A program made the position numbers and the translations under genes. A DNA stretch of 52,098 nt. Origin: Segatella maculosa DSM 19339 = JCM 15638. GTDB taxonomy: Bacteria > Bacteroidota > Bacteroidia > Bacteroidales > Bacteroidaceae. The notes below the pieces were generated by a model, which saw only the letters and a list, made by a program, of their open reading frames with translations, ran no database searches and was not told the origin of the DNA. Within the stretch, counting starts at the first letter, position 1. The number at the start of each line of letters is the position of its first letter. Shown here in pieces: positions 16,002 to 24,383 of the stretch. The stretch is taken from NCBI RefSeq assembly GCF_000382385.1, contig NZ_KB908337.1, positions 1 to 52,098 of the forward strand. The letters are read 5' to 3'.

Positions 16002-16652
16002 TTATTTACTATCTCGTCTATCAATACTTTCTTTAGTAGAATCAGGTAATAGCCCATACATTTCATCGATTTCCTTTGGTTCAGTAATCATACTTTGCCC
16101 TATCATATTTATAAGCCTCATCAAAGTTTTTGCTGTATTGGTATCATCTACATCAAACGCAATTACTCCCGGATGAACAGCCTTATTGCCGACCACCCTA
16201 ACAAAGTCAAGAGCTTGTTGTACCTTTTTAGGTAACCCTTTCTCAACAAGTGCCCCAATATTCTTATTAATATCTCTATCAGTTTCTCCCAGTTCATTAC
16301 ATAACCTGTCTATGGCTAAACGTAATAAAGCACAAGCAGCACGTGGAGACTGATTATAAATTAGCCCTGCCTCATTGTATAGCTGCTTAACAGATTCTGG
16401 TAAATCTGGATTCACCTCTTCGGCAATAATGTTAGGATAAATGTACTCATTATCTATCCAAACTATTTTCTTACCACAGTTGCAGCAACGTGCTATATAA
16501 AGTGTATTTTTGATAGGAGTTTTAGAACTAAATGATTCGTTAGTATCTTCTTGGAAATGGTGCGAATCAAAATGCATTAACGACAATGTCTGGCAATGTG
16601 GACAAGTAAAACTTTTCAAATATTTTTCAGGAGCTATATATTTATTGTTCAT
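16002..16652 (-). CDS. DUF4145-domain protein with zinc-ribbon start
   Basis: The 216-residue protein has two Cys pairs near the N terminus (CPHC and, about 35 residues later, CCNCGK), which should form a zinc ribbon. The C-terminal half SPRAACALLRLAIDRLC, then FVRVVGNKAVHPG, is the DUF4145 domain, a HEPN-related helical fold often found in defence or restriction contexts. It lies just after the 3' end of dnaK, on the same strand, with no strong terminator between, so it may receive dnaK read-through. I read it as the dnaK-proximal cargo of the island. Confidence 0.75.
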   Translation of the reverse strand: MNNKYIAPEKYLKSFTCPHCQTLSLMHFDSHHFQEDTNESFSSKTPIKNTLYIARCCNCGKKIVWIDNEYIYPNIIAEEVNPDLPESVKQLYNEAGLIYNQSPRAACALLRLAIDRLCNELGETDRDINKNIGALVEKGLPKKVQQALDFVRVVGNKAVHPGVIAFDVDDTNTAKTLMRLINMIGQSMITEPKEIDEMYGLLPDSTKESIDRRDSK

Positions 16653-16720
16653 AGTTTAATTATTAAAAGTTAAAAGAGAATACGCTTTTAGAAAGACATA
16701 TCCTCTTTATCAAATATTTA

Positions 16721-16742
16721 TATTTTACTTCACTTCCTCAAA
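16721..16742. repeat. Direct repeat at the dnaK 3' end, right copy (putative attachment site)
   Basis: This is the dnaK end itself: the codons for Phe-Glu-Glu-Val-Lys, the stop and four more bases. It matches 608-629 at 21 of 22 positions in the same orientation, as expected for a site that is duplicated when an element integrates and leaves the gene intact. Confidence 0.5.
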
Positions 16743-18623
16743 GTCGGCATCTTGCACGGTATCGTCGGGATTGCTTTCTGCCTGCTGACCGCCTTGTGCT
16801 GCATCAGGACCGGGCTGTGCACCGCCTTGATACATCTGTGCGCTGGCTTCCTGAACAGCAGTGTTGAGGGCTGCGGTTGCCGTGTCGATGGCGGCGATGT
16901 CGGCTGCCTTGTGGGCATCTTTCAGCTGCTGGAGGGCTGTCTCAATAGGAGCTTTCTTGTCGGCCGGTATCTTGTCGGCATTGTCCTTCAAGAAGTTCTC
17001 GGTGGTGAATATCATTGAGTCGGCTTGGTTGAGCTTGTCCACCTTCTCGCGCTCGGCCTTGTCGGCTGCAGCGTTCTGCTCGGCCTCGGCCTTCATGCGG
17101 TCGATTTCTTCCTGACTCAAACCGCTGCTGGCCTCGATGCGTATCTTCTGCTCCTTGCCCGTGGCCTTGTCCTTTGCGCTTACGTTGAGGATACCGTTGG
17201 CATCGATGTCGAACGTTACTTCAATCTGCGGAACACCGCGACGGGCCGGTGCAATGCCCTCGAGGTTGAACTGACCGATACTCTTGTTCTGCGCGGCCAT
17301 CGGACGCTCACCCTGCAACACGTGAATGGTTACGGCCGTCTGGTTGTCGACTGCGGTAGAGAATATCTCGCTCTTCTTGGCCGGAATGGTTGTGTTGGCC
17401 TCGATGAGCTTGGTCATCACGCCGCCCATGGTCTCGATACCGAGCGTCAGCGGGGTTACGTCAAGCAGCACGATGTCGCCCACACCACTCTCCTTGTTTA
17501 ATATGGCACCTTGGATTGCTGCACCCACGGCTACCACTTCGTCGGGGTTCACACCTTTCGAAGGTTCTTTGCCGAAGTAGTTCTTCACCAAGGTCTGCAC
17601 GGCAGGAATACGACTCGAACCACCTACGAGGATTACTTCGTCTATATCGGAAGTCTGCAGCTTTGCGTCGCGAATGGCATTCTGGCACGGAACCAGACAA
17701 GCTTGTATCAGGTCGTGGGCCAACTGCTCGAACTGTGCACGCGTCAAGGTCTTCACCAAGTGCTTTGGCACACCGCCTTCTGCCGAGATATAAGGCAGAT
17801 TGATTTCAGTAGATGTAGAGCTTGAAAGCTCAATCTTTGCCTTTTCGGCAGCTTCTTTCAGGCGTTGCATAGCCATCGGGTCCTTTGTCAGGTCGATACC
17901 TTCGTCAGCTTTAAAACCGTCGGCCAACCATTTGATGATCACTTGGTCGAAGTCATCACCGCCAAGGTGAGTGTCGCCGTTGGTAGACAGTACTTCGAAC
18001 ACACCACCGCCGAACTCAAGGATTGAGATATCAAAGGTTCCGCCACCGAGGTCGAACACGGCAATCTTCATATCCTTGTTAGCCTTGTCTACACCATAAG
18101 CCAAAGCAGCAGCCGTAGGCTCGTTGACAATGCGCTGAACGTTAAGTCCGGCAATCTGTCCAGCCTCTTTGGTGGCTTGACGTTGCGAGTCAGAGAAGTA
18201 AGCCGGCACGGTAATCACAGCATCGGTGACCTCTTGACCGAGGTAATCCTCAGCAGTCTTCTTCATCTTCTGGAGCACCATGGCCGAGATTTCCTGCGGC
18301 GTATACTTGCGACCTTCGATTTCCACGCGCGGATAACCGCCGTCGTTAACGACCTTGTAAGGCATAGCTTCTGCCTCTTTGCGGCTTTGTTCGTAGGTCT
18401 CGCCCATGAAACGCTTGATTGAATACACTGTGTTCTGCGGGTTGGTGATGGCCTGACGCTTTGCCGGATCACCCACCTTGCGCTCTCCGTCCTTTACGAA
18501 ACCAACAACAGAAGGCGTTGTGCGCTTGCCTTCACTGTTTGCAATCACTACCGGTTCGTTGCCCTCAAACACGGCAACGCAACTGTTTGTAGTTCCTAAA
18601 TCAATTCCAATAATCTTTCCCAT
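16725..18623 (-). CDS. dnaK: Molecular chaperone DnaK (Hsp70)
   Basis: The 632-residue protein is a complete Hsp70. The ATPase domain has the phosphate loop [16 protein letters not shown] at the start, [14 protein letters not shown] and [19 protein letters not shown] in the middle and [11 protein letters not shown] near 340; the linker and substrate-binding domain ([13 protein letters not shown] onward) and the helical lid follow. The C terminus is Ala/Gln/Gly-rich and ends DADFEEVK. It folds cytosolic proteins with DnaJ and GrpE, whose genes are not in the window. It stands alone with a long upstream region that contains an inverted repeat. High GC content contrasts with the AT-rich DNA that starts right after its stop. 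Confidence 0.98.
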   Translation of the reverse strand: MGKIIGIDLGTTNSCVAVFEGNEPVVIANSEGKRTTPSVVGFVKDGERKVGDPAKRQAITNPQNTVYSIKRFMGETYEQSRKEAEAMPYKVVNDGGYPRVEIEGRKYTPQEISAMVLQKMKKTAEDYLGQEVTDAVITVPAYFSDSQRQATKEAGQIAGLNVQRIVNEPTAAALAYGVDKANKDMKIAVFDLGGGTFDISILEFGGGVFEVLSTNGDTHLGGDDFDQVIIKWLADGFKADEGIDLTKDPMAMQRLKEAAEKAKIELSSSTSTEINLPYISAEGGVPKHLVKTLTRAQFEQLAHDLIQACLVPCQNAIRDAKLQTSDIDEVILVGGSSRIPAVQTLVKNYFGKEPSKGVNPDEVVAVGAAIQGAILNKESGVGDIVLLDVTPLTLGIETMGGVMTKLIEANTTIPAKKSEIFSTAVDNQTAVTIHVLQGERPMAAQNKSIGQFNLEGIAPARRGVPQIEVTFDIDANGILNVSAKDKATGKEQKIRIEASSGLSQEEIDRMKAEAEQNAAADKAEREKVDKLNQADSMIFTTENFLKDNADKIPADKKAPIETALQQLKDAHKAADIAAIDTATAALNTAVQEASAQMYQGGAQPGPDAAQGGQQAESNPDDTVQDADFEEVK

Positions 18624-18699
18624 AATTATATTTGTTTTTATTTGTTTTCTGATTGTTCCTTCATCGGAGCTTTTCCGAAGTCAGTCTTACAATAACAAA

Positions 18700-18758
18700 C
18701 CACGTGCCAAGGTTGACACGTGGTGGAAATGTGACACAAGCGGGTGACAATGTGACAC
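18700..18758. promoter_or_regulatory. Inverted and direct repeats upstream of dnaK
   Basis: A 24-base imperfect palindrome at 18700-18723 has arms CCACGTGCCAA and TTGACACGTGG around GG. Next to it AATGTGACAC occurs at 18728-18737 and again at 18749-18758, 21 bases apart, with a further GTGACA between. The cluster lies about 75-135 bases before the dnaK start, where an operator would be expected. No standard TAnnTTTG box is evident between it and the gene, so the promoter type is open. Confidence 0.5.
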
Positions 18759-18882
18759 ATGAAGCACGCTTGTTTCATTCGTTTTGTTTCGCTTTCCGGG
18801 CTTTCCTGTGTCGTTGAATGCCAATGCATACCTGCGTCCGCTATGAGTCACGGAGAGAAAACCAACAGACAGCAAATGCAGT

Positions 18883-19281
18883 TTATCCCCGTTCATCTAC
18901 CGGATTCGCGTTTTCCGGAGGCTGTTCGTTGCTTTTCTCCCACTCTGCATCAATCTCTTTGATGTCGATACCAAGGAGTTTCATCTGTCGGAACAGGTCG
19001 GGCAACACCTGACCGAGGAAGGCTTGCTTGCGCGAAGCATGAATATGGTCGTGAGCCGAGGGGCTTACAAAGTAGCCGAGTCCGCGTTTGTTGTAGATAA
19101 TCTCGTTGCGGGCGAGCAGCTCATAGGCTTTGACGGCCGTGTTGGTGTTCACTTCCAACATCACAGCATACTCTCTTACGCTCGGTATTCTGTCGTCGGC
19201 AGCGTAGTTACCTGCAAGGATTTCATCGCAAAGGCGGTCGGCCATCTGCACATAAATAGCTTTATCATTGTTGAAATTCAT
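18883..19281 (-). CDS. GntR-family regulator, YtrA type
   Basis: The 132-residue protein has the GntR winged helix at residues 8-75 (KAIYVQMADRLCDEILAG, RIPSVREYAVMLEVNTNTAV, NKRGLGYFVS) and a short helical C-terminal part (QAFLGQVLPDLFRQMKLLGI) instead of a ligand domain, as in YtrA regulators. I use the ATG at 19281; an upstream extension would overlap the membrane gene out of place. It overlaps the preceding permease gene by 4 bases, so it is the last gene of the ABC operon and probably its repressor. The inducer is unknown; YtrA relatives often respond to cell-wall-active agents. Confidence 0.9.
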   Translation of the reverse strand: MNFNNDKAIYVQMADRLCDEILAGNYAADDRIPSVREYAVMLEVNTNTAVKAYELLARNEIIYNKRGLGYFVSPSAHDHIHASRKQAFLGQVLPDLFRQMKLLGIDIKEIDAEWEKSNEQPPENANPVDERG

Positions 19282-19991
19282 AGGCTGAAGGGATTTCGTG
19301 AGACAAGTTTTTTGTGGCAATAACCGAAGTATGCACCCGCAAAACAGGTGATAATGCTGAGCAAACAGACCCATGTATGGGCGGAAATATGCCGAAGACA
19401 ATGTGGAACGACCATCAAGGCCAAGAACAATGTTGCCACGGTAAAGAATGTGGTGACGGCTCTGAAGTTTGAAAGCATCATCATAAAGGCATGCAACAAC
19501 ACGAGTAGCAGCAGGCTGTTCGGGCCTGATAGCATGGTTGGTATCTTCAAATACATCCATTGGGCATCGTGAAACCAAAGCGCTGATGCGGCATATTGCA
19601 CAAGGTTTGTCAGTTCCCAAGCACTGCAAATCACGACGATGGTAGTGCCAACAGCAACAAGATAGTTGCTCAGATAGCGTTCCATGTTGCTTGCCGGCAG
19701 CATAAGTTCATTGATACGGTCGCTCTTTCGTTTCATTCGAGGCATCAAAAAGCTCGGCGCCAAGGGTAATATCATGAGGAGCATATAGGTGGATGTATTG
19801 GAAATATATATCTGATAGGCATCTACACTTGGCATGTAGTCCATGTAAATCGGTGCAGAATAGAGTCCGATAAAGGTAGAAACGATCGGCGGAACAAATA
19901 TACCGAACAGATAACCCAAGGGAAACTTTCCGCCAAAGTGCATGCGCCACTTCAGCAATTTCATAAATCGGGTAGGGTTGAATGCGTTCAT
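19278..19991 (-). CDS. Membrane protein of the ABC transporter, second subunit
   Basis: The 237-residue protein has about six hydrophobic segments, for example FPLGYLFGIFVPPIVSTFIG, MLLMILPLAPSFLMP, TTIVVICSAWEL and HTWVCLLSIITCFAGAYFGY. After the second comes RMKRKSDRINELMLPASNMERYLSNYL, a loop also present in its neighbour (SRISQLMVPASMPEKFVSTY), so the two are paralogues and likely pair in the membrane. It overlaps the first permease and the regulator gene by 4 bases each. No substrate can be assigned; such modules act in export or resistance. Confidence 0.8.
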   Translation of the reverse strand: MNAFNPTRFMKLLKWRMHFGGKFPLGYLFGIFVPPIVSTFIGLYSAPIYMDYMPSVDAYQIYISNTSTYMLLMILPLAPSFLMPRMKRKSDRINELMLPASNMERYLSNYLVAVGTTIVVICSAWELTNLVQYAASALWFHDAQWMYLKIPTMLSGPNSLLLLVLLHAFMMMLSNFRAVTTFFTVATLFLALMVVPHCLRHISAHTWVCLLSIITCFAGAYFGYCHKKLVSRNPFSL

Positions 19992-20809
19992 ATGTTCATG
20001 AATTTACCGTGAATAATCTGCAATTTCCTATAATTTTGATAGGCATAATAATATAAGGTGACGACGCAAACAAGGTTGGTCAAGGGCACAAGATGATAGC
20101 TGATGTGCTTGATGATATATAGGTCTGACACCATAATCAGGCCGAGGCTAAGGAGCGAAATGAAGAAGGTAAACCGCCTGAACACAATGCCAAAGAACGT
20201 AAAACAGGCGTAGCACGAGAGGCAGCTGATTGCTGAATAGATGAATATCACGGGATTGAAGACATGCATATCAGCCACATTTCCCCCTCTCATAGCTGCA
20301 TAAAGCCGGGCCTTGTCATAGAATTGGGCCACGGTTCCGGCCTGATATACGATTTCTCTGACTCTATTGATGGCGTAAGGGAGGTGAGATTGCGGCGCAA
20401 TACCAATCATTTTCGCCCACAACTGCTGGATAATGTCGGCCAAACAAAAGGCGATTATCCCGATTGCGGCAAAGAGAATGGGCCGCACGACATAGGTCGA
20501 GACAAACTTCTCTGGCATTGATGCGGGCACCATCAACTGGCTGATGCGACTGCGTTTCGTGCTATTTGCCTTGCTTCCAAAGGGAGATTGGCAGGCGGCA
20601 AAAGTGGCAAAGACGATGATAATGGCCGACATGAGGAACGCCGTTAGGTGCATTCCTTTTGTAACACTGCTCGTATCGATGAACAGCATCAACATGATGA
20701 GCGTGAAACTTAGCAGCAGAATGCCGAAAACCTGTGTTTCTTTGCTGCGCTGATTACAGATGTCCCATTTTACATAATGGGCAAATCGTTTTCTATTAAA
20801 CATGTTCAT
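19988..20809 (-). CDS. Membrane protein of the ABC transporter, first subunit
   Basis: The 273-residue protein has about six membrane segments (FGILLLSFTLIMLMLFI, TAFLMSAIIIVFATFAAC, ILFAAIGIIAFCLADI, PVIFIYSAISCLSCYACFTF and others). The loop SRISQLMVPASMPEKF is shared with the other permease. It overlaps the end of the ATPase gene by 14 bases, which indicates translational coupling. An ATG six bases downstream (MFNRKRF) is an equally good start. It would form a heterodimeric transporter with the following gene product and the ATPase. Confidence 0.8.
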   Translation of the reverse strand: MNMFNRKRFAHYVKWDICNQRSKETQVFGILLLSFTLIMLMLFIDTSSVTKGMHLTAFLMSAIIIVFATFAACQSPFGSKANSTKRSRISQLMVPASMPEKFVSTYVVRPILFAAIGIIAFCLADIIQQLWAKMIGIAPQSHLPYAINRVREIVYQAGTVAQFYDKARLYAAMRGGNVADMHVFNPVIFIYSAISCLSCYACFTFFGIVFRRFTFFISLLSLGLIMVSDLYIIKHISYHLVPLTNLVCVVTLYYYAYQNYRKLQIIHGKFMNI

Positions 20810-21629
20810 TCAGGGCTCCTTTCGTGATTGCGTTAAAGAATAGTTCGAGATTTAGCGGCGTTTCCTCGTCATTTTCATGGTGAGGGGTGATGACTGCGTT
20901 GCCTTGAAGCGCCGGTTCGGCATAGAGAACGCCCTCGTTTTGTTCGCTTTGATGGCGATATTTGAAGTCGTAACGGGTCGTGATATCGGCAATCGAAGCG
21001 TTGAATAACACTTTTTGATGGTCGAGAATGACGATGTGATCGAGCAAACTTTCCACGTCGTGCACCTGATGTGTCGAGATAACAAGAATGCGATCTTCGC
21101 TCATGCTGCCTGCAATCACCTTACGGAATAGGCTTTTCGAGGGGATGTCGAGGCCGTTGGTAGGTTCGTCCATCAGCAAGATTTTCGTGCCCGAGGCCAA
21201 CGCAAAGCTCATAAATACTTTTTTCTTATCGCCCAACGACAGTGCTTTCAAGTCTAAATCTTCAGCAAGTTCAAAGTCGCGAAGGCAGCGTTTGAGTTGT
21301 TCGAGGCTGAAGTTTGGGTAGAAATCCTTGTGATATTGTGTGAATTGTTTGAGGCTCATCTTGGGCAAATCAAACTCTTCGGGCACGAGATAGATGTCGG
21401 AAAGGAAGTCAGGTGTACGTTTGTTTGGTTGCTTACCATCAACAAGTAGCCGTCCACTTTGAGGGCTCAACAGACCTGAAATGAGGTAGAGTAGCGTGCT
21501 TTTTCCCATACCATTTTTGCCAAGCAGGCCGTAAATACAGTTCTCTTTGAATGTTAAATTCAAGTCATCATACACGTTTGCCTTCTTATTATAGGCAAAC
21601 CTGAGGTTCTTAATCTCTATCATTGTCAT
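20796..21629 (-). CDS. ABC transporter ATP-binding protein
   Basis: The 277-residue ATPase has Walker A GKNGMGKST (37-45), the signature ALSLGDKKKVF (about 129-139), Walker B ILLMDEPTNGLD and the switch histidine in VISTHQ. All motifs for ATP hydrolysis are intact. The C-terminal 70 residues carry a family-specific extension. It is the first of four overlapping genes (ATPase, two membrane proteins, GntR regulator) and belongs to the YtrB/CcmA-like group. The start could also be six bases further in (MIEIKNL). An extra gene for a secreted DUF3836 protein lies 31 bases upstream on the same strand. Confidence 0.9.
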   Translation of the reverse strand: MTMIEIKNLRFAYNKKANVYDDLNLTFKENCIYGLLGKNGMGKSTLLYLISGLLSPQSGRLLVDGKQPNKRTPDFLSDIYLVPEEFDLPKMSLKQFTQYHKDFYPNFSLEQLKRCLRDFELAEDLDLKALSLGDKKKVFMSFALASGTKILLMDEPTNGLDIPSKSLFRKVIAGSMSEDRILVISTHQVHDVESLLDHIVILDHQKVLFNASIADITTRYDFKYRHQSEQNEGVLYAEPALQGNAVITPHHENDEETPLNLELFFNAITKGALNEHV

Positions 21630-21660
21630 TTGTTTTCTTGGTTTTCATTTTTTATTTGCG

Positions 21661-22176
21661 TCATTTTTGCTCATTGGCGAGGATAGGAGAAAGGCTTTCG
21701 GCCAGCAAAAGACCTTCATGCGGGTCCATAATAACAAAGCCATCTACCTTGGTATAGTCGTTTTTCCGGGTGTCCCAGCTGTAGGTTGTCACGGCCATTA
21801 GGCGGTCACCAAGCATTTCATAGTCTGTCAACGTGGTTGCTTTGCCATACGATTGGGTCTTCTTGTCCCAATCATGACGGCTCAATCTAAATCCTATTTC
21901 TGTGTAATGATAAATCAGTTTGTAGACGTTCTCCCATTGTTCTGTAAGGTTATTCCAACGTTGTGCTTCCTTATAGGCCAACCTTCCCAATGCATCATAG
22001 TCAAAACGATACTGAAGTTTGCGGTCAAGATACTTACCACTTGCCTCGAATACCGTGATTTTGTTCACTTCATTTCCGTTCGTTTCAGCATTGTAACAGT
22101 AACCATTACTGACAGATGATGTCGAAATGTTGAAAAACATCGCTGCGATTGTAGTGCTTGTGATAATTAGTTCCAT
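21661..22176 (-). CDS. Secreted DUF3836-family protein
   Basis: The 171-residue protein begins with a hydrophobic stretch (ELIITSTTIAAMFFNIS) that can serve as a signal peptide. The rest repeats a Tyr/Trp-rich pattern: YRFDYDALGRLAYKEAQRWN, KLIYHYTEIGFRLSRHDWD, VTTYSWDTRKNDYTKVDGF. This is typical of the DUF3836 proteins of Prevotella and Bacteroides, whose role is unknown. It lies 31 bases before the ABC ATPase gene on the same strand and may be part of that operon. About 200 bases upstream hold no gene. Confidence 0.75.
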   Translation of the reverse strand: MELIITSTTIAAMFFNISTSSVSNGYCYNAETNGNEVNKITVFEASGKYLDRKLQYRFDYDALGRLAYKEAQRWNNLTEQWENVYKLIYHYTEIGFRLSRHDWDKKTQSYGKATTLTDYEMLGDRLMAVTTYSWDTRKNDYTKVDGFVIMDPHEGLLLAESLSPILANEQK

Positions 22177-22500
22177 ATTATTTTGTTTTAAGTCATCTTG
22201 CGATTTACGTTATTTTATTTTGCGAACTTTGGTGTACTACTTTAATAGAACACTGCAAATGTAGTTCAATCTCACTTATTTGTCAAGCTTTTAAGCAAGA
22301 AAATGCATAACAAAGTGTAATATTTAACGTTTTAAAACAAATTAAATCGAGAAACAAGGTAATTTAAAACAGATATTAACAAAAGTGTATGAGCGAAGTA
22401 GTACACCATAGATAGGCAATCTGAACCATAAAAGTTGTGCGGCATAGCAGTGCACTTCCAACTTTACTTGGTAGCGCATAGGGCAGAACATAACGCTTTT
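22177..22500. other. Intergenic, no gene recognised
   Basis: This stretch holds the probable promoter region of the DUF3836 gene and AT-rich sequence leading into the repeats. A minus-strand open frame begins here (about 22376) but it is generated by the repeats and is not accepted as a gene. Confidence 0.5.
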
Positions 22501-22680
22501 TATCGACAAACCGCATCGCGGTTTCGTTATTTACAGGGCAGGGTTGGAGTGAAGTATGAAGCTCGCTATCGACAAACCGCATCGCGGTTTCATCGTTTAC
22601 AGGGCTGGGGCGGAATGGAGTATGAGGTTTGCTATTGACAAACCGCATCGCGGTTTCGTTATTTACAGGGCAGGGTTGCC
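22501..22680. repeat. 66-bp tandem repeat, two full units and a partial one
   Basis: Units begin at 22501, 22567 and 22633, exactly 66 bases apart, and each contains the hairpin AAACCGCATCGCGGTTT followed by a segment ending ACAGGGC(A/T)GGG. A partial inverted copy lies at about 22899-22930 and a degenerate copy at about 26203-26236. Since 66 is a multiple of three the repeats keep frames open; this explains the long open frame here. Confidence 0.85.
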
Positions 22681-22740
22681 GAACAAAGTGAGGCAACCCT
22701 ATCTGGGAGGTAAGCGAGAAAGCAACGCCAAAAGATGTGA

Positions 22741-22830
22741 AGCCCACCCCTTCCCTCCCAAAGGGAAGGAGAATGTGCCTGCAAACAGATTGGACTCCCC
22801 TCCTTTCGAGGGGTCGGGGGAGGCTTAAAC
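22741..22830. repeat. Pair of GC-rich inverted arms without a gene
   Basis: A left arm (AAGCCCACCCCTTCCCTCCC and its palindromic continuation) faces a right arm that ends GGGTCGGGGGAGGCTT. The arms are inverted relative to each other around about 30 bases and resemble the arms that flank the DUF559 gene at 28134-28708. I read it as a gene-less relative of that cassette. Confidence 0.65.
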
Positions 22831-22927
22831 GCAACACCGATGGCGTTGCTTTCCCTCACTCTTCGGCTTTGACAGCGTTGGCGCTACACGCCAACACTGC
22901 CCTATAAACAACGAAACCGCGATGCGG

Positions 22928-23315
22928 TTTTTCCCAATTATGCCTCGTCAAATACTATTGCCGGCATGTAGGGACGCACGAATCGTGCGTCCGCTCCACC
23001 AAATTATGAGGCCACCCCCAGCCCCTCCAAAAAGGGGAGGAGGGTCAAATTACATGCAAACTCACTTGCTGTTCGTCCGCTCTCCCCTCCTTCGGAGGGG
23101 CCGGAAGAGGTCACAATACAATTGGTTTTTCCCAATCATACCTCGCCAAATGCTGTTAACAGCATGTAGGGACGCACGGTTCGTGCGTCCGCTCCACCAA
23201 AATATGAAGCCACCCCCAGCCCCTCCGAAAGGGGAGGTAGCCAAATTACATGCGAACTCATTTGATGTTCGTCTGCTCTCCCCTCCTTCGGAGGGGCCGG
23301 GGGAGGTCATAACAC
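22928..23315. repeat. Two direct copies of a ~185-bp unit, 198 bases apart
   Basis: Each copy begins TTTTTCCCAAT (22928 and 23126), has a hairpin around GGGACGCAC and GTGCGTCC, then CGCTCCACCAAA, and ends in a pair of inverted GC-rich arms (CCCCAGCCCCTCC and CTCCCCTCCTTCGGAGG) around about 45 bases containing AAATTACATGC. No coding potential is seen. It is a tandem duplication of a compact, MITE-like unit. Confidence 0.8.
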
Positions 23316-23360
23316 GCCCCATTCCCAACGATAATAACTGTCAAAATAATTCATAGTGGA

Positions 23361-23428
23361 TTTGCATTTGGCTGTCAAAAGTGTTATCTTTGCATGGAGG
23401 GAAAGTCGATGATGGCTTTCCCTTTTTT
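23361..23428 (+). ncRNA. Compact promoter-terminator unit, copy 1
   Basis: TTTG (23361-23364) and TATCTTTG (23385-23392), 20 bases apart, form a good promoter. Only 6 bases later a stem GGGAAAGTC/GGCTTTCCC (23399-23407 with 23414-23422) is followed by six T. A transcript would be only about 30 nt. The same arrangement, with the same stem sequence, occurs at 33721-33788. Whether a short RNA is made or the promoter is simply blocked is unknown. Confidence 0.6.
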
Positions 23429-23429
23429 C

Positions 23430-23610
23430 ATGAACAGCCGTAATGGGCGGCTAAAATGGGTGAAGTTTCCGGCTCATATAAGCCATGTGGCGTGCTTAAA
23501 TCAGCCATATTGCACGCCGAAATGGCCCATATTAGCGCATGAAATGGGTGAGATAAGCGCGTAAAATCCTTGAATTGAGTGGCTGATTTGGTGCTTACGG
23601 AAAAACAGAA
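23430..23610. repeat. Degenerate repeat tract after promoter-terminator copy 1
   Basis: Loose variants of GGCNNATATTNGC recur about every 20-25 bases (for example CGGCTCATATAAGCC, CAGCCATATTGCACG, TGGCCCATATTAGCG). A similar tract follows the second unit at 33.8-33.96 kb. No gene is seen. The pattern is weak and judged by eye. Confidence 0.4.
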
Positions 23611-23687
23611 CAATGGCGGCCAATCGAGAATGTCAATGTTTTTGATTTTTTAAATAGGTATTTTGGCCGTTAAAATGGTACTTTCGA

Positions 23688-24371
23688 TTATCTGATATCA
23701 TCTTCCTCGTTGTTTCGGTCACAGTCTTTGCCGACGACCAGCAGGACGAATATGGCCAAAAGTGGGGTGGTGATGAAGCTGAGGAGTATCCATAAGGCTG
23801 CATTTCGATGGCGTTTGTTGGCCATAACGGCAACAATGACATACAAACCAAACATTGCTCCTGCTAAAATGACATACAAACCAAGCCATGCGATAGGGCC
23901 TAATCTATGGAAAAGGCTTTCGTCTGAATGGTAAACTGCAGAAGTCGTGTCATTGTTTAGGTCCTTTTCTCCTGCTGCCAGCCTGTTCTGCCGGTTGTAA
24001 TCCGTAAGATCAAACCTTATGATGAAGATATTTGCAGCGTCTTTCTTGGCTATAGACTTGTAATAGGAATAGTGATCGTCATATCGGAAGGCAGGGATTT
24101 CGACCGTTTTTGCCTCTCCGGGGGCAATATATACGTCTTTATTGAAGTCTTCGGAACCGATGGTTTGCCCTTCCATATTGATATATGTGATTTGGAAAGC
24201 AACGTCTTCAATGGGCTCTTTCGTGTTGTTTTTCAGCGAAAGTCGGCCGGTGTCGTCATTCCATGCCTGTTCATAATCCAACATTGTGACGGCGTTTGCG
24301 CTGTCTTTGCTTAGTGCAAACGATGCAAGGGAAAACAAAATCCCGACTAAAATCAAAAGTGTTCTCTTCAT
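23688..24371 (-). CDS. Exported/membrane protein of unknown function
   Basis: The 227-residue protein has a signal peptide (MKRTLLILVGILFSLASFA), an extracytoplasmic domain with an immunoglobulin-like pattern (RLSLKNNTKEPIEDVAFQITYINMEGQ, IAPGEAKTVEIP), and two C-terminal membrane spans (WLGLYVILAGAMFGLYVIVA and LWILLSFITTPLLAIFVLLV) before an acidic tail. The middle domain resembles FxLYD-type modules. It starts 12 bases after the MATE exporter gene and shares its transcript. I do not recognise a defined function. Confidence 0.75.
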   Translation of the reverse strand: MKRTLLILVGILFSLASFALSKDSANAVTMLDYEQAWNDDTGRLSLKNNTKEPIEDVAFQITYINMEGQTIGSEDFNKDVYIAPGEAKTVEIPAFRYDDHYSYYKSIAKKDAANIFIIRFDLTDYNRQNRLAAGEKDLNNDTTSAVYHSDESLFHRLGPIAWLGLYVILAGAMFGLYVIVAVMANKRHRNAALWILLSFITTPLLAIFVLLVVGKDCDRNNEEDDIR

Positions 24372-24383
24372 GACAGGCTTATT

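Noticed and set aside
17025..17501. Plus-strand frame of 158 residues inside dnaK
   Set aside because: Antisense shadow of a highly conserved gene.
22376..22837. Open frame of 153 residues on the minus strand with 22-residue repeats
   Set aside because: It is produced by the 66-bp nucleotide repeat and GC-rich arms; no known protein features and frames on both strands stay open equally.
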